Shown here piece after piece: positions 45,920-54,489 of a stretch of 64,000 nt of DNA. Origin of the DNA: Parachryseolinea silvisoli (GTDB lineage Bacteria; Bacteroidota; Bacteroidia; Cytophagales; Cyclobacteriaceae); the NCBI RefSeq assembly GCF_021190955.1, contig NZ_JAIOAO010000003.1, positions 1,116,001 through 1,180,000 on the forward strand, read 5' to 3'. Each line of letters starts with the position of its first letter. The stretch's first letter is position 1. The notes under the pieces are model-generated. The model was given only the letters and a program-made list of their open reading frames with translations, did not search any database and was not told where the DNA came from. A program made the position numbers and the translations under genes.

Positions 45920-46495
45920 ATGAAATATTTCATCATAACGATATTCCTGTTGATCGCCACGCTGTCTACCCGGGCACAGTCCAGTACGGTCGTGGCCCTC
46001 AAGAGCCTGCAAAATACACCCTTCTTTACGGAGTTCGCCGAATTGCAAGAGCGGTCGCAATCCGCCGTTCGAAACTTTAAGGTCATTCAGGATCGCTACT
46101 CCAAAGAGGAAGTCGAGAACGTGATCTATGCCTATAATTCGTCGGCCGAATATTTTAATGCCGCCCTGCGCAACATCAAAGCCGACCTGATGCACAAAGA
46201 GAAACGTAAATACCTTATTCGCTACCCGGACGCCTATTCAAAACAAGTAGAAGCCGATCTATACCGCGCGAAGGAATACTATTCCAACACGTTCCAGAAA
46301 GAAGTGACCACACTCACCAACGGACAGATTACAGGCAATGCGCTCATCGCCATGCTGCCACAGATTCTGAAGTACGCCAAGCTGGCCGTAGAAGTGATCA
46401 AACAGGTAGACAGCGAGATCAAAAAGATGAATGATGCCATACTCGAGCAATACCTGGTAACGCCGTACCGCTTTAAGAACTGGGATGAGATCTAA
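45920..46495 (+). CDS. exported helical hypothetical protein, 191 residues
   Basis: From the ATG at 45920 (a TTG three codons earlier is less likely) the product has a signal peptide (ending STRAQ) and then an almost entirely helical mature part (VVALKSLQNTPFFTEFAELQ, then ADLYRAKEYYSNTFQKEVT). It ends in an amphipathic helix and YLVTPYRFKNWDEI. No conserved domain is recognised. It overlaps the papain-like gene by 11 bp and probably is translated with it. A chaperone, inhibitor or pro-region-like role for that peptidase is possible but not shown. Confidence 0.65.
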   Translation: MKYFIITIFLLIATLSTRAQSSTVVALKSLQNTPFFTEFAELQERSQSAVRNFKVIQDRYSKEEVENVIYAYNSSAEYFNAALRNIKADLMHKEKRKYLIRYPDAYSKQVEADLYRAKEYYSNTFQKEVTTLTNGQITGNALIAMLPQILKYAKLAVEVIKQVDSEIKKMNDAILEQYLVTPYRFKNWDEI

Positions 46496-47924
46496 TATTG
46501 TATTGGTATTGATCGCCTGGCTCGCGGTATACAACGGACTGGCGCAAGGCCTTGTGCTGAACGACACAGCGTACGCCAGAGCCCCACAACGGGTCTACGA
46601 CAGCCTGGGCGCAAAGGACGGCACCGTATTACGTAATACGTTTAAGGTCGACCTCAAACCTTATTGCCCCACCGTACGCGACCAGGGCAAGATCAGCTCC
46701 TGTGTGGGCTGGTCGGTGGGGTATGCCGCCATGACGATCGAGAAAGCAATTGCCAATCGATGGTCCGGTAAACGGAGCCAGATCGACGCCGAGGCCTACT
46801 CCGCGATGTTCCTGTACAACCAGATCAAGCTCGGCACCTGCGACTATGGCGCCGAGCTGCACCAGGCCTTCACCTTTGTGCAAGAGAAGGGCAACGTATT
46901 ATACCGCGACTTCGCCGTCAGCAACGCCTGCGACTCGGTGCCCGCCATAGCGCTTCGTAACAAAGCCTCCTTAAACCGGATGAAAAGCTTTGTCGCCTTG
47001 TTCACACCCGATGCGGCCCCCGAGACCAAGGTCGACCGGGTCAAGCTGGCCCTGGCGGGTAACAAGCCCGTGGTGGTAGGCATGCTCGTGCTCGAGAACT
47101 TCCTGACGCTGAAATCCACCGATGCCGTGTGGTACCCCAGCATCGGCAAGACCAACGTCTTCGGCGGCCACGCCATGGTCGTCATCGGCTTCGACGACAC
47201 GCGCAAAGCCTTTGAAGTCATGAACAGCTGGGGCACCGGGTGGGCCAACAGTGGCTTCGCCTGGATTCGCTACGACGACTTTGCCTCGTATTGCAAATAC
47301 GCATACCAGTTTGTCCTGGCACGCGGCGATCAACACTATATTGAAGGCAACCTGCAGGTATTACGCCCCGTGTTAAAAGTCATCGGCGAAGAGGACGTCT
47401 CCGCCACCTTCGCCCCGGTACCTTTTACGTATACCAACGACCGCTTTCGCGTGCGCCATGGCGGCACACTGCCGCTGGAGTTTCAGCTGATCGCCGAAGG
47501 CCTCTTACCCGACAGCTATATATACGTGCTCAGCCTCGATCACAATCTTCAACCCACGGTTCACTGGCCGCGGGACGAACGACTGAACCGTCAATTCGCT
47601 GCAGAGTATAACAACGCAGTCGTCACGACCGCTCAGCCGCGCATCGTACTGCCCGGCAAGTACAATGTATTCTCCTTAACACAACCCGGCACGGAGTATC
47701 TGTGGGTGCTGCACGCACACCAGGCGATCAAAGATTTGCCCGCACGTCTGGAACAATTCGCTTCGCTGCGCGGCGATGTAAACACCCGCGTCCAGAAAAT
47801 CTTCGGTAACCAACTGATCCGTAGCTGCGAAGCCTCCTATACCGGTGACCGGATACACTATTTCGCTCCAAGTCAGGGGAAGGGGACGGTGTCGTTGTTA
47901 TTGGAATTTGATGTAAAGAAATGA
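46485..47924 (+). CDS. secreted papain-like (C1) cysteine peptidase with C-terminal DUF4384-like domain
   Basis: The 479-residue product has a signal peptide (to about 21) and no long pro-region. The C1 peptidase motifs are all present: Gln67 in VRDQGKISSCVGWS (oxyanion hole), Cys73 in the same stretch, His229 in VFGGHAMVVIGFDD and Asn247 in NSWGTGW. The C-terminal third (about 310-470) has the beta-rich pattern of DUF4384-like domains (YIYVLSLDHNLQPTVHWPRD, then PGKYNVFSLTQPGTEYLWVL), which often accompany caspases. It is the last gene of the run and its stop lies before a strong hairpin, convergent with the alpha-2-macroglobulin gene, which encodes a general protease inhibitor. It should act outside the cytoplasm on proteins. 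Confidence 0.88.
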   Translation: MRSNIVLVLIAWLAVYNGLAQGLVLNDTAYARAPQRVYDSLGAKDGTVLRNTFKVDLKPYCPTVRDQGKISSCVGWSVGYAAMTIEKAIANRWSGKRSQIDAEAYSAMFLYNQIKLGTCDYGAELHQAFTFVQEKGNVLYRDFAVSNACDSVPAIALRNKASLNRMKSFVALFTPDAAPETKVDRVKLALAGNKPVVVGMLVLENFLTLKSTDAVWYPSIGKTNVFGGHAMVVIGFDDTRKAFEVMNSWGTGWANSGFAWIRYDDFASYCKYAYQFVLARGDQHYIEGNLQVLRPVLKVIGEEDVSATFAPVPFTYTNDRFRVRHGGTLPLEFQLIAEGLLPDSYIYVLSLDHNLQPTVHWPRDERLNRQFAAEYNNAVVTTAQPRIVLPGKYNVFSLTQPGTEYLWVLHAHQAIKDLPARLEQFASLRGDVNTRVQKIFGNQLIRSCEASYTGDRIHYFAPSQGKGTVSLLLEFDVKK

Positions 47925-47949
47925 TAAAAAGACACCGAAGGAAAATGAA

Positions 47950-47975
47950 AGCGCCCGGTTGTAGGGCCGGGCGCT
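47950..47975. terminator. convergent-gene terminator hairpin
   Basis: A 9-bp GC-rich stem (AGCGCCCGG / CCGGGCGCT) with an 8-nt loop sits between the convergent papain-like and alpha-2-macroglobulin genes. The plus-strand downstream side is T-rich (CTTGTCTTTAT), so it probably ends the 18-gene transcript. Confidence 0.75.
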
Positions 47976-47996
47976 CTTGTCTTTATACCATTCTGA

Positions 47997-50900
47997 TTAT
48001 TTCACATTCACCCGTATCCCCGCCGAGTGACTCGAAAACTCCGGCGCATACATGCATTGAATTGTAGTGACACCATTCGAAAAGTCCCCCTGCTGCGACA
48101 CGCGCAAATCATACTCAAACACATACATGCCCTTCGGCAAATACCCCATAAAGAAGTTCGTCGCCAAATCCCGCGGACTTTCATAATAGTAAAGCCCGTC
48201 CTGATAACGATTGGTCGACAGTGTAGACACCGGCTCAAAGCCCGCTGCCCGCATGTCTTTCAAATGCACATACTCCATCGTCCGATCCGTCCGCAGCTCG
48301 ATACGAACCTTCACCAGGTCACCTACCTGTAACGGCGTCTGCTCCGTAATCGGCGTAATCACCGGACCACGATCCGTACGCACTTCCTTAAACAGCTCTT
48401 TCTTCAATTTCAACGGCGTCTCCGCCGGCGTGATCTTGTCGAGCTGCTCAAAGTACTGCCAATAAACAGCGCCCCAGGCAACGCCATCGTCGCGCTTCGT
48501 GACATGGATATTACCAAACTTACTGTTGATCTCATTCGCTTGCCACGCGGTCTTGAAATATCCCGTGCCTGCTTCAACAGAAGCGTCCGGACGTTTCGCC
48601 GGATCAACCACCTGATCGCCGACCTTGATGTCCACCAGGGCAGTGCTTGCCAGCTGACTCACACCACGACGCAGCAAGGCATAACACGCTTCGGTCGTGG
48701 CCTTAGTGGTTTTCCAGTCTTGCGTTTGCTTCTGCTTCAGCAGCCACACCTTCAGGTTTTCCACAGCTTCTATATCGTTGGCAACCTCATCATATACCTC
48801 GATCATCAGCGCCTGCGTTTCGATCGGCGCCTGGTACCAGTAATAACCATGCTCAGACCTCCAATACATCCCCATCTCTTCGCTGTGCAGTGCGCGTTCG
48901 TTAAACGACTTGATCATCGCAGCCGTAGTGACCTTGTCGCCTGTGCGGTGCAGTGTTAAGCAAAGCATGCCTTCCAGGTACAGGTTGTAATCCAACCAGT
49001 ACTTTTTAGACTGCCCAACGTAATAGTTATATGCTTCCTGGGTTTGCGCAGGCACTGCGATGTCTTTGAAATAGGTGCGCGCATACAGGTATTGAATCTG
49101 TCCATAGCCCAGGTTGTTGTCTTCGAGTTTGGCTTGCTTACGCCGCACACGGTCTTTCAGGTCCTCGTATTCCTTCCGCAACTGGGCGTCCATATACCGC
49201 AGGGCGTTTTGAACCATCGACCAGGTGCGGTCTTCATCACGCACCGACCGTACGCCCATCACGTCGAGGTGGCCCATACCCGTCACAATATGCTGTGTCA
49301 TATACAGATCCTCCGGGCACCCCGGGAACCAGCTAAAGCCACCGCTGGCCGTCTGTGCCTTCACAATCTTGTCGACCGCGCGCCCTTGCTCGTTGGCCAT
49401 GCGGTTCAGGTCGAACAACAAACCTACCGCGCGTTTGCGCTGGGTTTCATCTTGTGCCTGCAGTACCCACGGCGTTTCTTCCAGCAACGCCGACTTCAGC
49501 TCCTGGTTCTTCTCCAGATTCGATACCAATGCGTTAGGCTGTATATTCTTCCAGGTATCAAATACCTGTTTGATTCGAGGATTGGAATTCGCCACATGCG
49601 AAGCAATGCTGTTGGCATAGAAGCGGCTGAACGTCTGCTCCACACATTCATACGGATATTCCATCAGGTACGGCAGCGCTTGAATAGCGTACCATGCCGG
49701 GTTGGATGTAAACTCCAACGTAAAGCGCTGGTGGCGCAACGTGGTAGACTTATTCGTCAGCAACTTCTCGAACCGGAAGTCTTTGCTTTGCTTACCACGA
49801 ATGGGCAGCGGCAGTGTTTCCGTTACCAGCATGCGGTTGGTCACAACGGGCAGCGTCATCTCTTCGCCGTCCGAGAAATTACCAGCCTTGGCCACCACAC
49901 GGTAGGTGAGGGCTTGCAAGCCTTCCGGGATGGTGATATTCCAGGTCAGGTTGGTGCTCTGCTGTGCCGCTACCGAAAAGTCGCGTACCGCTCCTGTGGC
50001 AAGTACGCCGGTGGCGGGCTTCATGGTCAACGCATCAAAGAATTCCAGCTGTGCTTGCCCTTGCAGCGGCTTGTCGGCCAGGCTGGTCACCTTCACCTGG
50101 AAGACCATCTTGTCATTCTCCCGGAAGAACCGTGGTTGATTCGGCACTACCATCAGGTCCTTTTGTGTCACGAGCTGGTTTGTGACCAGGCCCGACTTCA
50201 GGTCTTGTGTATGCGCAAAACCAAGCATCTTCCAGCGTGTCAACGCTTCGGGTATGGTAAAACCAACGATGATTTCTCCCTCGGCATTGGTCTGCAGGTG
50301 CGGGTAGAAGAATGCTGTTTCATTAAAGTTGCTACGGGCTTGTACTGCGCTGAAGTCTTCGCGGGGTGCTGCCGGTTCATCGGCTTTGCCGCCCGGTTTT
50401 GGTACGCCACCAAAACCGCCAACGCTATCCTCTGCTTTTGATTCTTTTTCAGCCATCGGAGCAGCCGCAACCGGCGCGGCTGCGTCGAGCGACATCGTTG
50501 CTTCCTCCATGACGATACCCGCGCTGACACCGCGTGCCGACTTCTTTAACATCCGGCGGTCATCGTAATAGTAGAAGTTGAAACCATACCAGTTCAGCGC
50601 GTCGTATCGAGGCGACTCCGGAGAAAAATGGGGGTAGCGATTCCAATCATGATCGTAAACATTCAGCGACTCCACGTCAAACCCCCTGGCGCTGCTCCAA
50701 TTCAACTGCGCATAAAAGGATTCAAAGAAGCTGGCCGACCAGCCATGCGTGCGGAAAGCATCGAGCGACGCATCGTAGAGCGTGGCGACCATCTCTGCCG
50801 CCACTTTATCAGCCCCTTTGCCTTTAATGCGGATCTTCCATTGTTCCTGTTGTCCCGGCAGCAGTTTGTCGCGGAAGCTTTCAAACGTGATGTCCAGTGC

Positions 50901-53900
50901 TTTATTAGTATAGGGCACGTTTACAATTTCCGATTGATGATAAAGTCGGTTATCATAAACAAAAGTATAGTGTATCGCCAGATTGCCGCGGTGCGATTCC
51001 TCGACGGAGATCTTGAACAACCGTTGCTCGTCACCCAGTGTTACCCATTCTTTGCTCAGGATTGTACCGTCACGCTCCACTTCGTAGAGAACATGGATCC
51101 GTCGCGCGCTGGTACCGGCCATAAACGTAGCTGTTTCACCGGGCTCTGCTGTAAGCTTGACCGGCTGGAACGTGTGTACCGCCGGTGTCGCCAGTGTCCT
51201 GGCCTGCAGTGAGTAGACAGTAAAGTATGTTAGCTCCTTTACAGGTTGACCATCCTTATCGTTGGCGGTAACCTCTAAGACATACTCACCGGTTTCCCAT
51301 TTTGCGAGGTCGTCGAGGGCAAACGTGGTTTTCTCTGCGGTGTTAAAAGAAAGCGTCAATACAGCTTTTTCTTTCTCCCACGTAAACTTGTTGCCTTCGT
51401 CGGCATATAGGTCTGCCGGGAACAAGCTGTAATACTCGTTCTGCGTATAGAGGTGGCGGTCGGGCTGCTCCCAGAGGCGCGCACGAAAGGGTTTAGCCGG
51501 TGCTTTCAATGGATAGATCGTGATCGTACCTTGTGCCGTTTGCGGTTCGCCGGCCAGGTTAGTCGCACGGATCGTAAGCTCGGGCACCTTCGCCACATCC
51601 TTGTCCAGGTTCGTCACGGGAACTTGCAGCACAAGCGATTTATAGCCAACCGTCACGGTAGTAGTGGCACTGTGGGTCTCGCCGTTCACATCCGTTACAT
51701 CAGCATAGACCGTATAGCTGAACGTAGGATCTGACGTACGATCTACCGTCAGGTCGGGAATAGCAGTAAAGTCTACAGCAAATTTACCGGAGGCATCCGT
51801 GGCCGTTTCTCCATGAGCAATCTCCATCTCCGGTGATTGCGGATAGTAGCCCCAGCGGTAATACCACCAGTACGGGAAGTGCGCCACACGCACCACCCGG
51901 TATTGCACTTTGGCGCCATCGATCACTGCGCCGGAATAAGCCTGCGCTTTTCCCTCGGTGTGGATCGACTCATTCAATCGGAAGGAAGCCTTGACAGGTT
52001 CGAACGTAGCTTCAAACTTGGGTCGTTTATATTCTTCCACTGAGAACGAAGCCTCGCCCGCGTTTTCGTCTGTATGCAGCCTCATCTCACCGGTTAGTCC
52101 CGAGGTAGGTACCTGAAACGTACCGCTAAACGTGCCGTAGTCGTTGGTCGTTACCTCAACCTGTCCGCGAGGCTGGGAGTTGACATCCAGCAACGTAACG
52201 GTCGTGCGATGCTTCGGGACGATCTCCGACTTCTCGCCGTTGGTACGGATTACCAATCCTTTAAAATAGATCGTCTGCCCCGGACGATAGATCGCGCGGT
52301 CCAGGAAAAACATAACCTGTACATATTCCGCACGCGGCGGCTCCTTATACTGGTGCAACGAGCCATAATAATACGACTGTTGATCAATCGGCACCGTGCT
52401 GGTAAAGTCCTTGTGGTAGGTAAAGTTCGTATACAGGCCGCTCAGGTGCTCATTCCGCACATACGGCACGCGTATATAGCCGCGGGGATCGGTGGTATAA
52501 CTACCGACCAATACGGGCTCGTAGGTGCTTTTGTTATAATTGTACTTCGATCCATACACATCCGCCTTGGCGCTCGTCAGAGGCTCACCCGTCTGACGGT
52601 TCAGTACATGGAATTCGATCGTACCATCCGGCAGGTTCCGGTGGATATAACTGATTAGCGTCACGCGCGTAAAGGCATACGACAGCGCATTCTCGCCGCC
52701 CGAGAAATCCGCACGGTTGCTTAGAATGACCATGTATTCACCTTCGGGCACAGCGTCGAGCTTTACCTCCAGGCTGTGATCCTGGTAGTCGCCGTCGTCG
52801 GGCAAGGTAAAGCGACCTGTCTTCACCGGAGCCTTGGCCAGGAAGTAACGCAGGAATTCCAGCTCCCGGTCGTTGGTCGAGCTGCGTTCCTGGCGCTTGC
52901 GTTGCGCGCGCACTTCGTCAGACGTAACGCGTATCAGGCGGTAATGCAGGTCCTGGAAGTTGCGATAGTGAACCAGGCAACGGAAGGGCTGTCCGGGAAG
53001 ATTATTCTCTTCCAGTTTGACGCTGACGGAATGTTGTTTGATCTGCGCCTGCAAGTTTTCGCAGTACTGCGCGCCGTCTGAGCCCGGAAAACGTTTCTTG
53101 ACAGCTTCGCAGCGCTCGTATGCAATCTTCAGATCATCCTTATGGGTGTCCGACACCAGCGGCTTATACCGCGTGGCCGTCTCCACATACGTCTGCGCAA
53201 TGTAATAGCTCACCAGCGCCGACACCGGCTGAGCCTCGTGTTTCTTTTCCAGCTTCTCCAACGCGGCACGGTATAGCTCCAGCTTGTTGGTTAAGGTCGC
53301 ATGGCCGCGGACAAATTGCAGACGCTCCAGGTCTACATCGATAAGCGCCGCAGGGTCGCGATCGTTCAGGTGGAAATGCGTGAGGGATTGCAGCAGCGTC
53401 AGCGCCTGGAACTTCAGCGAGCTCGTATCGCGTGTGGTCAGCGGGAGGGAGGCAAACGCCTGGGCGTCGCTAAAGTATGCTTCCTGATCAAGCGTAAAGG
53501 CATAGGCCGGCCGTGATATCGAAGGCTCTTCCGAGCCAAAGAAGTCGATGGCGCGGTGTGCCAGGAAGTCGTAGAGGGTAGGGCGGGCCGCACGGCCCTT
53601 GGCGTTACCGGCGTAGACCATGTCCTGATACAGGTCAATGGGCGTGCCCTGGCTCCGGGCGGCATCCTCCAGCGAAAGCCTGTATTGCTCGCTCGTCTCG
53701 CGAATGATCCGTTCGAGTCCCCAGGTCTCTACGTCCCGGCCTTCTTCTGCATTAGCCGTAATGTCGCTGCGCTGGCGAAAGCGGTACCGGTTGTTTTGAT
53801 AATAACGCCAGTACATCTCCGCCAGCATCGAGTGCAGGAGCGGTTTCGCTGGAAACGTAGCCTGCTCCGCTTCTGCGCGAATGGATTCGAGGTTTTTAGT

Positions 53901-54161
53901 ATAAGCGTCTTCTTCGTGTTCGATCAACTTTACGCGAAAGAGAATAGCCTTCACCAACTGCGGCGCGTTGCTTTCTTTCTTCGCTTGCGCATAAATCGTC
54001 TCGACCGTCGTGAGGGCCGACTTCGGCAGACCTTTCTGCTCAAAATCGGCGACCTCTTTCCAGGCCTTTGCATAATCCCAGGGAGTCATCTTTTTTGTGT
54101 TTTGTGCAAGGTTAATGTGAGCGATACCGCTCAGTACAAGTATCAGCCAGAAATTCTTCAT
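47997..54161 (-). CDS. bacterial alpha-2-macroglobulin family protein, thioester type
   Basis: The 2054-residue product has a signal peptide (ending INLAQ). A helical N-terminal part (about 25-390) is followed by many beta-sandwich macroglobulin-like domains (for example FHVLNRQTGEPL, then FFLDRAIYRPGQTIYFKGLV near 630). A long low-complexity linker rich in Ala, Glu, Pro and Gly lies near 1215-1275. The thioester region YPYECVEQTFSRF has Cys1506 in the CVEQ motif, and a helical toroid follows to the C-terminus. These proteins trap proteases in the periplasm or at the surface, using the thioester to bond covalently. It differs from the usual E. coli-type forms in length and in the Ala/Gly linker. 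It converges on the secreted protease cluster, which may be why it sits here (inference). Confidence 0.92.
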   Translation of the reverse strand: MKNFWLILVLSGIAHINLAQNTKKMTPWDYAKAWKEVADFEQKGLPKSALTTVETIYAQAKKESNAPQLVKAILFRVKLIEHEEDAYTKNLESIRAEAEQATFPAKPLLHSMLAEMYWRYYQNNRYRFRQRSDITANAEEGRDVETWGLERIIRETSEQYRLSLEDAARSQGTPIDLYQDMVYAGNAKGRAARPTLYDFLAHRAIDFFGSEEPSISRPAYAFTLDQEAYFSDAQAFASLPLTTRDTSSLKFQALTLLQSLTHFHLNDRDPAALIDVDLERLQFVRGHATLTNKLELYRAALEKLEKKHEAQPVSALVSYYIAQTYVETATRYKPLVSDTHKDDLKIAYERCEAVKKRFPGSDGAQYCENLQAQIKQHSVSVKLEENNLPGQPFRCLVHYRNFQDLHYRLIRVTSDEVRAQRKRQERSSTNDRELEFLRYFLAKAPVKTGRFTLPDDGDYQDHSLEVKLDAVPEGEYMVILSNRADFSGGENALSYAFTRVTLISYIHRNLPDGTIEFHVLNRQTGEPLTSAKADVYGSKYNYNKSTYEPVLVGSYTTDPRGYIRVPYVRNEHLSGLYTNFTYHKDFTSTVPIDQQSYYYGSLHQYKEPPRAEYVQVMFFLDRAIYRPGQTIYFKGLVIRTNGEKSEIVPKHRTTVTLLDVNSQPRGQVEVTTNDYGTFSGTFQVPTSGLTGEMRLHTDENAGEASFSVEEYKRPKFEATFEPVKASFRLNESIHTEGKAQAYSGAVIDGAKVQYRVVRVAHFPYWWYYRWGYYPQSPEMEIAHGETATDASGKFAVDFTAIPDLTVDRTSDPTFSYTVYADVTDVNGETHSATTTVTVGYKSLVLQVPVTNLDKDVAKVPELTIRATNLAGEPQTAQGTITIYPLKAPAKPFRARLWEQPDRHLYTQNEYYSLFPADLYADEGNKFTWEKEKAVLTLSFNTAEKTTFALDDLAKWETGEYVLEVTANDKDGQPVKELTYFTVYSLQARTLATPAVHTFQPVKLTAEPGETATFMAGTSARRIHVLYEVERDGTILSKEWVTLGDEQRLFKISVEESHRGNLAIHYTFVYDNRLYHQSEIVNVPYTNKALDITFESFRDKLLPGQQEQWKIRIKGKGADKVAAEMVATLYDASLDAFRTHGWSASFFESFYAQLNWSSARGFDVESLNVYDHDWNRYPHFSPESPRYDALNWYGFNFYYYDDRRMLKKSARGVSAGIVMEEATMSLDAAAPVAAAPMAEKESKAEDSVGGFGGVPKPGGKADEPAAPREDFSAVQARSNFNETAFFYPHLQTNAEGEIIVGFTIPEALTRWKMLGFAHTQDLKSGLVTNQLVTQKDLMVVPNQPRFFRENDKMVFQVKVTSLADKPLQGQAQLEFFDALTMKPATGVLATGAVRDFSVAAQQSTNLTWNITIPEGLQALTYRVVAKAGNFSDGEEMTLPVVTNRMLVTETLPLPIRGKQSKDFRFEKLLTNKSTTLRHQRFTLEFTSNPAWYAIQALPYLMEYPYECVEQTFSRFYANSIASHVANSNPRIKQVFDTWKNIQPNALVSNLEKNQELKSALLEETPWVLQAQDETQRKRAVGLLFDLNRMANEQGRAVDKIVKAQTASGGFSWFPGCPEDLYMTQHIVTGMGHLDVMGVRSVRDEDRTWSMVQNALRYMDAQLRKEYEDLKDRVRRKQAKLEDNNLGYGQIQYLYARTYFKDIAVPAQTQEAYNYYVGQSKKYWLDYNLYLEGMLCLTLHRTGDKVTTAAMIKSFNERALHSEEMGMYWRSEHGYYWYQAPIETQALMIEVYDEVANDIEAVENLKVWLLKQKQTQDWKTTKATTEACYALLRRGVSQLASTALVDIKVGDQVVDPAKRPDASVEAGTGYFKTAWQANEINSKFGNIHVTKRDDGVAWGAVYWQYFEQLDKITPAETPLKLKKELFKEVRTDRGPVITPITEQTPLQVGDLVKVRIELRTDRTMEYVHLKDMRAAGFEPVSTLSTNRYQDGLYYYESPRDLATNFFMGYLPKGMYVFEYDLRVSQQGDFSNGVTTIQCMYAPEFSSHSAGIRVNVK

Positions 54162-54489
54162 CGCAACAAGTGTTTGATTTTGTCTTCACCACAGTCAGGA
54201 TGCGTAAGCATCCGGAAATCCATACAGAAGGACACTGATTTTTTCAGTCCGGAAGATACCAGATGTTCCACGTTATCAAAATACCCGGACGCTATCCTTT
54301 CAGGCTCAATTCGTTACAATAATTATAACAGAACGGGCCCCGAGCCGTCGAATAGTCTTCCCATACCGTCGACCGTCAGCTGGCTACTGCCGACCGCTCC
54401 CGTAGTACCTGCTGGCGATTGGCCCGACTTTCTTTATTTTTCGACTCCAAACCGAAAAAATGGTACGATTTTTTGATTGTGGGCCCAGT
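54162..54489. promoter_or_regulatory. divergent promoter region of A2M and outer-membrane receptor genes
   Basis: The 328-bp spacer separates two divergent genes. It contains two small hairpins, GGATGCGTAAGCATCC (54198-54213, 6-bp arms) and a weaker one with ACTGA/TCAGT arms (about 54233-54248). An AT-rich stretch (TTTCTTTATTTTTC near 54428-54441) is one base off a TAnnTTTG-type -7 element for the plus strand. No other gene is visible. Confidence 0.4.

Noticed and set aside
22332-47924. Contractile injection system or Type VI/Type IX secretion apparatus
   Set aside because: No sheath, tube, baseplate, spike or AAA+ proteins are present, and the C-termini do not look like typical T9SS sorting domains; the genes encode secreted proteins and peptidases only.
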